Below, piece by piece: positions 32,247 through 43,900 of a stretch of 50,934 nucleotides of DNA (position 1 is the first letter of the stretch; every line of letters starts with the position of its first letter). The DNA comes from a virus. The DNA is taken from IMG/VR virus record IMGVR_UViG_3300030382_002670, positions 1 to 50,934 of that record; one strand, 5' to 3'. The notes beneath the pieces are model-generated. The model saw only the letters and a program-made list of their open reading frames with translations. It made no database searches and was not told where the DNA came from. Made by a program: the position numbers and the translations under genes.

Positions 32247-34810
32247 TGGCACTACAAATGCACACACCAATAGTTAAGTATGATTTTGGAGATTCCTTCT
32301 CTTCTGCTATGGTAAAAGGAAAGCAAGAAGAATGGCGAAAATCAGAAGCTATAAGAAAAGAAGCTGCAGCTCTTGATACTTATAAAGAAAAGTTAAAGGC
32401 TCAAAACGAACTTGCTACTGACCTTGAAACTAAGAATATTAATAAGCAGAATAATTTCATGGAGCATTGGTATAGTCAGTTAAGTACTATAGGTCCTTAT
32501 GGTGGACTAGAAAATGGTGTATTTAAACCTAACTATGACTTAAATCAGGGAACTTTATCTGCTCCTGAAATGTGGAAAAATATAGTTAGTCATGCTAGAG
32601 AAACTGGAGTCCCTATTAAGCCTGGGGATTTCAAATTCTTTTTAGAAGAATATTCAGGGAATGAGCAGCTTAGAGATGAGCATATGATAGGTACTCTTAA
32701 TATAGCTATAAATAAATTAAATAAGCAATTTGAGGGCATGCCAGATGGTGACAAGCGTCAAGCTGTGATGGATGGCTTAAATGAAATGGGATTAACTCCA
32801 TATTTCAACAAATATCAAGGTATGTTTAGTACTGAAGATTTTATTGAAACATTTGCAAGTTTACCTCCAGAAACTCTTGGAGATGAGGATGATGGCTCAT
32901 GGGCAAATTCAGAGTCTACATTAGGTTGGATGGGAGAAAAGATAGGATATGACATACCTACAAGTGGAAATGATTACTTTGACGCTGCAGTTATATTAGC
33001 ATCAAGAGCTGGTTATAAGAGGCTAAAAGGCTTCATGGGCGATAAATATAGAAATGTTAAGGCTAAGTATGGATGGGGTCAAAATGTTAAATCTAAGACA
33101 CAAATAGCTGCTGAAGAGGTTTCAAATAAAGTAAATGCTACAGTAAAGGCTAAAGGAGATACGAAGTCTGTTGTAAAGAAATCTGAGGAGATTGTAAATA
33201 AAACTTTAAATTTAAAGAGGTCTGACCTTCCTAAGGGTACAAAAAAGACAACAATAGATAATCTAGTTAATAAATTAAACTCAGATAAAATCAATTTGAC
33301 AAAAGGTGAGAACAATGTATTAAAACACTTATTGCAGACAAATAAAAGTCCTAGCTTTGTAAAGAATATAGCTAATAAAATACAGCCTAATCCAGTCAAT
33401 CCTATAAGTTTTAAGATGAATTATAGAAGGAATATGGATGTATTTGATAATCATATTAAATTCTTAGACAAAACAGCTAAAGGCCTAGATAAAAGAACTA
33501 TAAGTTATAAGAATATGATAAGAGAATTAGATGAAGTTAGAAGTATGAAATATAGTTATAAGCAACTTGAAAATATAATGTGGAGAGATAGAATAAAACA
33601 GGGTTTTAACCAAATGAACTTTTTAAAGGATAGTAGATTTGGCAAATGGTTAAATAGAGGCGGTGGACCTGGACTTCATATGCTTGTTGCACCTGGTGTT
33701 GTACATAAAGTATATCAAGATTCTTTTAAGGAGTCTGGAGGAAATGAATTTAAGGCAAATTGGGATGCCTCTTTGTCTATGATGATGTTTGATATACCAT
33801 TAGCTTTTCAATCTAAAGGTTTAATAACTAATTTAATGAATTATGGTGGACCTAAACTAGCTTCTAGGCTTGGTATTAGTACAGCATTGGCTAGTTCGGA
33901 TGCTACTCTTCCTATAGGAGATGCAGCAGCGGTAGGTTTAAATGCATATTGGATAGCTAAAGATACTAATGCTGCGGTTCAATCTAATAGAATACATAAC
34001 TATTATAAGAAGAATGGAGTGCCTCCTGAAGATGTTTTAGATGATATTGTTGATGACATGTATACTAATGTGGCTATGGAGTCATTAAAGGCTGATTATA
34101 ACCCATTAATGTGGCAAAATGATATAAGTATAAAAACCTTAAAGGATTTACTTGACAAAGGTTATGAAAGAAAGATATTGACAGATGAAAATGGCAATAC
34201 TAAAAGTTATGGATTATGGTCAGATAAGCAAAACTTAGCTGGAAGACCTGCTCCATCACCTGGAGAGCAAATTGAATTAACCAAGAAAACAAAATTAACA
34301 GGTAGAAATCCTGAATTTAATTTGAATACTGGTTTTTATAGTACAGCGATTGAATCTTCAGCGCAGAACTTAGGTGAGTTTGACAATGCAATGCCTGTTA
34401 CAAATCAGTTAGCTGAAATGACCATGGAAAATCCACCACCAGAAGATATTAAAGAACTTCTAGTAGATAAATATGGAGATGATTGGGCTAGAGTATGGCA
34501 AAGTAATGTAGGCTATGTTACTAATCCATATGCTGATGCTGGCGTATCTAATTATGACGGCAAAGACAATGAAAGAGCTTTAGAACTCTTCATGAATAAG
34601 AAGTGGAATGGTGATTTATTTAAGAAAATGTTAAAAGCTTCACTATTAGAATCTTTCTACAATCAAAGTGATTTTAAAGAAAAGTATCCAAAGCAATGGG
34701 AAAATAAAGCATCAGATGCATATAATAGGAAGTTGTCAATTATAAAGCAACTTGAAAATATATCTGGAGAGGATATACCAGACGCGTACGAAGAACGTAT
34801 AGGAAGCTAA
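32246..34810 (+). CDS. Large internal virion / ejection protein (854 aa)
   Basis: Starts with TAATG overlap. N-terminal 75 residues are coiled coil (SEAIRKEAAALDTYKEKLKA, NELATDLETKNINKQ), followed by mixed helical regions. A hydrophobic/Gly-rich segment lies around 470-590 (GGGPGLHMLVAPGVVHKVYQ, SMMMFDIPLAF), which might pass or insert into a membrane on ejection. Place between the S74-type protein and the RNAP-bearing giant, and size, suggest a protein of the inner core injected with DNA. No enzyme motif (such as a transglycosylase) recognised by me. The next gene starts directly after its TAA. Confidence 0.72.
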   Translation: MALQMHTPIVKYDFGDSFSSAMVKGKQEEWRKSEAIRKEAAALDTYKEKLKAQNELATDLETKNINKQNNFMEHWYSQLSTIGPYGGLENGVFKPNYDLNQGTLSAPEMWKNIVSHARETGVPIKPGDFKFFLEEYSGNEQLRDEHMIGTLNIAINKLNKQFEGMPDGDKRQAVMDGLNEMGLTPYFNKYQGMFSTEDFIETFASLPPETLGDEDDGSWANSESTLGWMGEKIGYDIPTSGNDYFDAAVILASRAGYKRLKGFMGDKYRNVKAKYGWGQNVKSKTQIAAEEVSNKVNATVKAKGDTKSVVKKSEEIVNKTLNLKRSDLPKGTKKTTIDNLVNKLNSDKINLTKGENNVLKHLLQTNKSPSFVKNIANKIQPNPVNPISFKMNYRRNMDVFDNHIKFLDKTAKGLDKRTISYKNMIRELDEVRSMKYSYKQLENIMWRDRIKQGFNQMNFLKDSRFGKWLNRGGGPGLHMLVAPGVVHKVYQDSFKESGGNEFKANWDASLSMMMFDIPLAFQSKGLITNLMNYGGPKLASRLGISTALASSDATLPIGDAAAVGLNAYWIAKDTNAAVQSNRIHNYYKKNGVPPEDVLDDIVDDMYTNVAMESLKADYNPLMWQNDISIKTLKDLLDKGYERKILTDENGNTKSYGLWSDKQNLAGRPAPSPGEQIELTKKTKLTGRNPEFNLNTGFYSTAIESSAQNLGEFDNAMPVTNQLAEMTMENPPPEDIKELLVDKYGDDWARVWQSNVGYVTNPYADAGVSNYDGKDNERALELFMNKKWNGDLFKKMLKASLLESFYNQSDFKEKYPKQWENKASDAYNRKLSIIKQLENISGEDIPDAYEERIGS

Positions 34811-34870
34811 ATGGCTAAACAACCTGAGGTAAGATGGTCAGAAAACCAGGCGTTTTATAGGTGCCTATGA
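34811..34870 (+). other. 5' end of the giant gene, separated by a frameshift at a T4 run
   Basis: ATG 34811 follows the preceding stop codon directly and has AGGAAG upstream. It reads MAKQPEVRWSENQAFYRCL then stops (34868-34870). Removing one T from the TTTT run at 34853-34856 gives ENQAFIGAYEANPGQFNEA and joins it to the long frame of the next feature, which is open from 34833. The restored product would be about 3166 residues. So the true start of the giant gene is probably here, not the GTG at 34965. Explanations are a sequence error, a real mutation, or a +1 recoding site at TTT-T. Confidence 0.6.
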
Positions 34871-34964
34871 AGCCAATCCCGGTCAATTTAATGAAGCAAC
34901 ATTAGAAAGTATACAGGCGCATGCTTATCATCATGGAATAGCATTTTATCCAGGTGAGTTTAAT

Positions 34965-37900
34965 GTGTTAGATGCAATAAAACAAGCTGGAGGAGGGTTC
35001 CTCTCTGGATTTACTGCTTCAATATCTTCAGAGCTAGGTCTTGACGTAAAAGATGCTCCAGACAATGAGTATGAGGCTATTGCTAGAAAAATGGGTGAAC
35101 TAGCTGGATTTGCTCCTGGTATATTGTCTGCTCCTCTTAAGACAATTGGTTTAAAAGGATTAGCAGCTAAATCTGCTGCACTTAATAAAAAATCACTTCC
35201 AATGGCTGGTGCTGACTTAGCACAAAAGCAAGTTAAAAAAATAATAAAACCTATCCTTGAAAAAAGCTTACAAAATTCACATGGAGCTTCAAAAACTGCA
35301 ATGGATTTTATTACAAGTGGACCTGGTATGCATATGGCAGAGGGAGCTTTTCACTTAGGTGTAGCTTCTAGTATCTCTAACTGGAGAGGTATTGTAGACG
35401 GAGGTATGGAAGAATTTGTCAATACATTTAAGCATGGAGCTGAAGCTGGTGCGGTATTTAGAGGGCTAGGTAATTTAATTCCAGGAGATAAAGCTGCCGA
35501 TTTATGGCTTAGAAGAGTATCTGGTAGTTTGTATATGGGTATACCTTCAACAGAAAGAGGAGATTCTACTCCAGAACAAGTATATGAATATCTACTTGGC
35601 GCATATTTTGGAGGAGCTGAAAGACCTTGGTATGTAGCTAAAGCTGGTAAATTTAATAAAAGAATGTATGAGCAAAGTGAGAATGACCCAGAATTAAGAA
35701 GGACTCAAGACCCTACCTTAGTTAAGGGATGGCAAAGCCTTGACCCTATTGTTCAGAAAGAAGTAGTTAGAATGACAAATAAACGTTTAGGTGGTTCTAC
35801 TGCTGATGAGCGAAGAGGTGACGCTTATGAGCTTATGCGTGAATTTGGCATTATTGATAAACTTGAAAAAGCTGAGGATATAAATACTAAAGGATTTAAG
35901 TTATTAAATCAAGTTATTGATGGAGAAGTTCAACCTGATAAAAATGCACCTCCTAGTGAGAAGTTACATCATATGCTTTCTTTGGGAAATAGAGGAGTAA
36001 AGGGTACTAATCGTAATTCAGCTGATGAAGTTTTTGCGGATAAATCTGTTGAATATGGTAATCCTATTTATCATTATACATTTGGTACCGTAAAGGGAAA
36101 GCCTGGGCACTCTAAAACTATTAAAGCCAAGGGTGGCAAAAGAGAATTATCTCAAACAGAATTAAATGAAGCCACTGAATTTGTCGATAAAGCTAATCTA
36201 AGTTTAGGTAAGATTATAGGTAGATTAAATACTTATAAGCGTAATTTAATTAGAAGAGCCCATGCAGCTACTAAGCATGCTAGTAGTATATATGCTATAG
36301 ACAATTTAAGGCCAGATATGAAAGGCGTTCAGAGTAAATCTGCTGAATGGACTGTTCAAATGGCTATTGATAAGAAAAGACCTGTATATGTATACGACCA
36401 ACAGGCTCGAGCTTGGTATAAATATAACTACAATAAGAATATACAAAGATTTCAAGCAATAGAAGGAACTCCTAAATTAAAGAAATTTGCTCTCGGCACA
36501 GGGACTAACGATATAAACAAATATGGCAAAGCAGCTATAAAGGACTTATTTAAAGTTACTTATGGAGAAATGGAAGGTGCTGCGGAAACAGAATCTGTTC
36601 CTAGAGGTAAAGAAGAAACTTGGATGACTATCCAGTCTGAAATAGAAAGATTGCAAAAGGAAGACGTCGATGACCCTCAGATAAAAAAATTAATGAAAAA
36701 ACAAGCTGATATCTTAGGGATAAAGTCCAAAGAATATTTAGATGCTGCAACTGGAGAGGTAAAAGAAGACGTTGAAGTCGATATAGATATCGGGCAAATG
36801 ATTGACGCTGGTATTGGTAAGCGTTCAAAGAGATGGATAGATGCATGGTATGATGACATGTTTCCCAAAGGACGAAAAGGGACACAAGTAAAAAAAGGCG
36901 TAGACAAATTATTTATTTCAAGTAGAATAGAAAAGTTACTTAGAGAGCATTTACCTGCTGGAGAAGAGGCATCTACACTTATTGCTAGAGATTTTAAGAA
37001 ACTATTTAAAAAGAATATACCTGATGCTGCTCTTGGCGAGATAAGACAATGGGTGACTGCTGCAACTCAAGGCAAGCCAGTTAGATTTTTAAAGTCTGAT
37101 GGTGGGAAGGTTTATTTAACAAGAAGAGATAAACCTTTTACAATGGGTGGTAAAAATAAGCTAGTAATGGCTCCTCCTTCAGCATTAGAAGAAGCATTTC
37201 TTGAAGCTACTAATACAAAACTGAAAGAATTTGACAAGAAAAACCCTGCTGGTGTTGAAATAATACTTGACGAAGTTACTGTTAGAGATAGAAACGGGTT
37301 TCAAGTAGATATTCCCTTGTCAAGATATGAGTCTCATCTTGTACAACATGGAAAGAAAGGTAAGAAAGAAGCTGCTCAAATAGTAAATAATTTTATTGGC
37401 AGAACTATCAAGTTTATGTATGATAAACATGGAATGGTTCCTCACGCTGGTGTAGGGGATAAGGATAGAATTATCTTTGCTAAAAATATGTATGATTTTG
37501 CTGATAAAATGCCAAAAGCCTCTAGAAAGCTCGTATTTGACGTTTTAAAGCAAAAAAATGTAAAGACTGATAAGTTACTGTTTAGAGTTAAATTTGGCTT
37601 AGATAAGAAATTTGCAGATAAAATATACAAAGAGACGTTTATTTCTAACCTAACTTACGATGCTTTAATGAACTTTGGAAATAAGGTTAAGACTCCTGTT
37701 TTAAAGAAATGGATAAACTCTAAGTTTGGAAAAGGTAGGGGTGATTTCATAAATAATGCAGTGGCATTAAATAAAAGAAATCAAATATGGTTCACTAATT
37801 CATTTAGAGCTAGTGATAAACATATAGAAAATTATTTAGAAGATTTAGGGACTAATGATATAGTCGATGGTAAGACAAAAGGTATTATAGTCAATGAGCT

Positions 37901-40900
37901 ACCTAAAGGATTTAAAGAGCCAAAGAATCCTAAGAACTCTCAAACTGCAGAATCTACTGATGGTGGTGTTATATTGAGAGATGATTATGTCGAAGCAATG
38001 AATAGCGATGGTGGTTATCCTACAGTAAAAGAAGCTGGACAACTTAAAGCATTCATAGTATCTCCAGATGCTACATTAGGTGCATTATTAACTAAAAAGA
38101 TGTATCATAGTGCTGGACCTGCTCAGAGTGAAGCAATGAAAAAGGCTGGAATTTCTCATATTATATATGGAAGTTCAGCTAAACAGCGTGGCTTTAGACC
38201 ACAGATTGACCATGATGTGGTTAATGGAGAGCTTGTATTTGACAAAAAAGGTATGATAGATATACCTCTTAAGGATATTAGATATACTTATTCTACTAGA
38301 CAAGGTCAAGATATGCTAGAGAATAGAATGATTGTTAAACAGGCTCTTATGCATATACATCCTAATGCTCAAACTCCAATTGACAATGACGTAATTGATG
38401 ACTTTTTTAAAGGAACTATTGGAGAACGATTCACTGGTACTCATAGGGGTAGTAGAATAATTAATGATTACCTTCAAGATTTTAGTGACAAGAAGATTGA
38501 TAAGATAATAGATAATTTTGATGAAATAGGTATCCCTGATATTATAAAAGCTTTAAAAACTAATGGTGCTGAGACATTAGCTGAACAAATATATGTAAAA
38601 ATGTTAAAAGTTAATAAAAAATCATTACAAGAGGCATTTGCTAGGGGAGAGTTGTCTAATGAAGATGTGAAGATATTAGATGCTGAGCTTGAAGATTCAT
38701 TTAGTGATGTAGATAGGATGATAACTCAGTCAAGAATATTCCAAATGCAAAATCCAGATGCAGCTTCTTTTTCTATATTTGACCATAAGTATGTAAGAGG
38801 TTGGAGAGAGCAATCTATGAGGAATGCTATTGTTCAGACAGCAACACAACCTATAATGTCAAATTCTTTATTGACTAGAATGAGACCTTATGACAAATGG
38901 GCTCAACAAGGATTAGATAATCCAGAGACTAAAAGATTAGAGAAAGAACAAGATATATTCTTCTTAGATAATGCATTTAAAAATAAAGAAATGAGAACTA
39001 TACTTAAAGGTTATGAAAGGACTACGTTAGAAAAACTTTGGAAATTCTATAATAAAAGCTCTACAAGTAAAAAAGACAAAGCATACTTAGAAGATGTGTT
39101 TAATGCAGTATCCTTAAGGGTACCTTTAGACTCTATCTCTGGCGCACAGGTTTTAAAGTTTGCTGGGTTTTCAGGACGACCAGGCCATGGAGTTATGCTT
39201 CATGGCAAGGTTATGAGAAGAGAAGGCGGTGCTGACCTTGATGGAGACGAATCTTTTATCTATTTTGGTGGAAAACTAGAAGATGGTACTGGATATGGCA
39301 TGAAAAATAGTTGGAAGAAAATGTACTCTTCAAATGCTAATGAATTTATGAATGAAAAAGGATATGAAACAGAAGCTAAGACTAAAGAAATGAGGGATTT
39401 GTTTACATTGGATGTTTCTGAATCAATGAAGGAACGTATGATGAGCCCTGAAATGACATATTCACCTAATCAAAGAATGTTCGTTGGGATGGAAGCAGCT
39501 AAGGGTAGAGATATGCTTAAAAACATCATATCTAATTCTCAAGTAATGAAATCTGCATGGAACTCTGTTATGGCAAAGCCAGGTAAAGAAGATATGTGGA
39601 CATTTACTAGGAGAGAGCAGAAAGGGAAGAAAGGTAAGTCTTATACAGTTACCTATAGAATAAAAGTTAAAGCTAATGATACTACTGAAGCAATGAAACT
39701 TCAAAGAGATATGACTAGAGCTCAAACTGCATTTGGAGCTGACCCTTTAGATGAGCTTGGCTTAAAGGAAGCGGATGTTTTTCATTCTACATTATGGAAT
39801 GCCTATTTCACTCCTGTTAAAATAGAAAAGATGGGATTTGCTGGTACTAGGTGGAAAAATGTCAAATTAGATAAATTTAAATTAAAGCGTTGGGAGATGA
39901 ATGGTGGTGCTATCAATACATTTAGAGACCTTAATAGCGCTCTTTATAGTAAGAATTATACTGCAAATAGAAAATGGTCTGCTCAAGAAATAGCTAATAA
40001 AGTATTAGCTGCAGGCGATATCTTGCCTGGTGAAAGCAATACAATGCTTCCAAAAATTGGTAAATTATTTTCTGGACTAGATTGGTCTGATAATATCTTT
40101 AATAGAATAAACAAGAAATTACTTGTAAAAGTATATGATAGTCACGACACATATGCACTTAAAAAAGACTACATGAAGGATATACTTGGCCGTAACACCT
40201 TAAGAGCTCCATTTAATAATTATGTTGAAAATGTCATGGGTGGTACTAAGGAGCTAAAGAATGGAGAGATTTTTGACTATGGATATAAAGATTTACAGGC
40301 TCCGGGTGTTATAGAAGCTGTAGCTAGGAGTAGAAGGTTATTCCAAAACGCATTGTCTGGATTAGATTATTATAAAACTGATAGACCTCGTATTAAAGAA
40401 GCTTTAAATAGTATCCCAAAAAGAGAAGCTATATTAAGGGAAATAGTTAGAGAAGGCAATAACATGATTTATGAGGACATGACTGATATGACGACTGTCC
40501 AACTAGCTGTGGAAATGATAGAGAAGACTAAAACATCAGGCAAGCTTGTTAAAAAGATGATGGATTTTGAAAACACTGTAAAAAGAAAAAGTTATATTCA
40601 AGCTAGGAAGAGGAAAGATAGGGGTACATATGAAGGTCCTGAGACGCAATCAGATGTAGAGAATGAACGTAAAATGAAGATAGCTGAAGACATACTTACT
40701 AAAGTATTTGGTACAAAAAAAGAAGCTCGAGAAAAACTAGGTATTGGAGAGCAAAGAACTGCAGAGCTAGACCAAGCTGAAATAGACCAGCTAATTAAAG
40801 ACTTTAGGAAAGATAATAAGCTAAATAAAGGACAAAATCTATTGTTGGATTATTTCTTATTAGGTAGCTTAAGAAGAGGTGATGTCCAAAAGCTTAATGA

Positions 40901-43900
40901 TATTATATCAAAGATACCTCCTAAGGAATGGAACTCAGCTTTATATGATGTTGTTAGATATTATCAAAAACAAGCTTCTGATACTGGTATGTCTAAGTTA
41001 GCATTTAATTCCTCAGAGGTTTCTAATCTTGCTATACAGAATTTTTTAGGTAAAATGAATGGCTTATTTTCAAAATCTTTTCAAGGGGATAAGGTTGATG
41101 TTGAAGCTGAGATAGCAGAGCATGACAAAGAACGTGTTATAGAAACTGCTGATGGTAAAAAAATGAAAGAATCATTAGTTGAAAGAACTGTAGATGACCT
41201 TTTAGAAGAAGAATTTGCTCCTGATGGGACTGGATATACTGGTCTTAAGAAAGTTAAAATAAGTAAAGAAAGAAGACAAGTAGTACAAGAGTTAGCCGAT
41301 AATCTAAAGGCTTTAAATCCTAATGTCGCTAAGCATTTAAATGAAATTGTTAGAGGGACAATGGAGAAGGATTTGAATGCTATGACAAAAGAAGATTTTG
41401 AGGTTATGAATAATATCTTTAAAGAATTTAGAAGAGGTACCTTTTGGCAGCGTGTAGAAAGCTGGGTAACAGGTGATGTCTCTGGGAAAACAGACCCTTT
41501 GCAAAGAGTTCAAAAAAGAAGCTGGTGGGAAATGCCTTTAACTGTCAATAGAGAACTTATGCAAAAACATATAATGTTCATGAAGCAGAAGGGTATTTTC
41601 TTTGATAAAGATGGAGAGGTTAGAAGTGGATGGATTAGAAAACCTACTCAAGCTATTGGCGTTCTAAATGAGTATATCAATAATGCTTTAGGTAAAGCTG
41701 TTGGAGTATCTGATGATTTAATTAGACAGTTTAGAGAAGAAACTTTATTTTTAAAAGATATTAAAGAAGGTGATGAATTATGGGAAATAGCTGTAAGAAA
41801 GCGTGAATTAGGAATAATGAATGAAATTTGGTCTGATGCATCAACTCCTGAAATTGTAAGAGCATATTGGGCTAGTAGGTACAAAAATGCTTATAATGAT
41901 GCTCTTAAAAAACATAATTGGGATAGGCTTAAAACAAGAGAATATGTTATAGAAGAGAATGGTGAGAAGGTAAAGAGAAGCTCGGAAGAGATAGTAGAAA
42001 GAATTAATTCTCAACTTACTGAAAGATTTGCCAAGATGCATGATTTTATAAAGGGAGATAAAGATGCTTTAGAGCCATTTAGAGAAGGATGGTATGACCC
42101 TAAAGGCGAGACTCAACCTATCATTAATACAGAAAAGTTTTTAAAGTATGCCGCTAACAAGTTTGCTAAAGGAGAAGATATCTCTTCAAAGTTTGGCATA
42201 GATGGATTAAGGCATATAGCACGCTCTATGATGATTGAGTTAGCTCCTAATGCTAAGGAAAAGAAAAGATTATTAGAATTTATCATAGAAGATACTGGAA
42301 AGCTTGATTATCAGCACTATTTTCCTCATATGCACTTTAGTAGAACAGAGGCAAATAACTCTTTAAAAGAGGCTATTAGAGCTATTAGAGAAACTCCTGA
42401 TTCTATTATGGATGCTGAAACCAAAGATTCAGAAGTAGATAAAATCACCTTAAGACACAAATCATTAACTGGTGATTGGGACTTTTATGATATAAAAGAT
42501 TGGGATAAGCATGATGCTGCTGTTATGAAAGCAAGCCTTGAAAGAATTGGTTCTAAAAGAGCTGAAAAAGGTGACCAACTTAAGTGGTATAATGCGAATC
42601 AGCGTTCTGGTAGTATGATGTCAAGGAACTCTCACGTTCCTGGATGGGCTGTAGGTCAAGAAGTGGTTGAATCCTACATGAGGAATTTGTCAAATACGTA
42701 TTATAGGCAGTTATCACAAATAATGTCAAGACATGTTATAGAACAGTTTAAAGACCAAGGTAAAAAGCTTGGATGGGATAAGGTACATTATGGTAAATCC
42801 TCTGAGTTTTATCCAAAAGGTCGCTCCCTAATGGATAGATGGGTAGATTGGCTAAAGCTTTATGTGCAAGATTCTATAGGAAATCCATCTGTAATACCTG
42901 AAGAAATGTATAAAGACCCTGGAATGAAACTAAAGGGCAATGTATATGGCTGGTTTGCAGATAATCATGTTAGAGATGTGATAAACAAGGTGGGTGAGAA
43001 CCTAATGCCAGCAGGTAAGAATTGGTCTAAAGATTTACCTCCAGAAATGAGAGGAATTGATTTGGCTACTATAAGAGATTGGTCTAATCTCGAAGCTAAA
43101 TATCAGCTTATGACTTTATTGGCGCATCCTAAGTCTACTATTACAAATGTTTTTGGTGGCGCAATGCATACTATAGAGTCTGTAGGTGTTGGAACATTTA
43201 GAAAAGCTAGGGATTTAGAGTATTTAAGACAAATTAATCCTGAGTGGGACTCTATGGACAAGGTGAAAGATTTTGTTGTAAAACATGGAGTATTGCCTGA
43301 GTTTATCTTAAATGAAGCTGGATTAGATAGGTCCTTCAAGTCTGCTAATGCTAAAGCTTTCATAAAGGACGTTGTAGACAAGTATACCAATGAGAAATAC
43401 TCTTTTGAGACTCTTCGTGGTTTAGCTAAAAAGCATGGTGTAAGTAATGCTATAATGAATAAAGCAGGTGCTTTTATGTCTAAGCCAGAACTTATGCTTA
43501 GAAGGGATGCTTTTATGGCTCATTATATTAGAGCTTATGAAAGTTTTGGTGGTGCTATTAAAGATATAAATCATCCCTTTTTAATACAAAAAGCTAAAGA
43601 AGGTGTAAAGGCAACTCAGTTTTTATACAACGCTCCTAATCGTCCTGCTTTTGCAAGGACTGCTCTCGGTAAAGTAATGACAAGATTCCAGCTATGGGCT
43701 TGGAACTCTGTTCGTTTCAGAAATGATGTATTGAGACAAGCTAAGATATACGGCTATAAAGAAGGTACTGAAGCTATGAAGAAGTTTGAACGTACTGCTC
43801 AAATAGATATGTTTGTCATAGCTTTGGCTAATGCTTATCAATTTTCTATATTTGAATTTGCCTTACCTGCTCCTTATAATTGGTTACAGGACACAGCTGA

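Noticed and set aside
36628-36907. Two minus-strand frames inside the giant gene
   Set aside because: Lie wholly inside the giant ORF, are low-complexity Ser/Leu/Phe shadows and have no ribosome binding sites.
39231-39248. DLDGDE as an EF-hand-like calcium loop
   Set aside because: Considered because DxDxDG loops look similar, but the R-V-P...G...LHGK context upstream and the GSSAKQRG segment further upstream fit an RNA polymerase barrel better. Kept as an alternative, not as the call.
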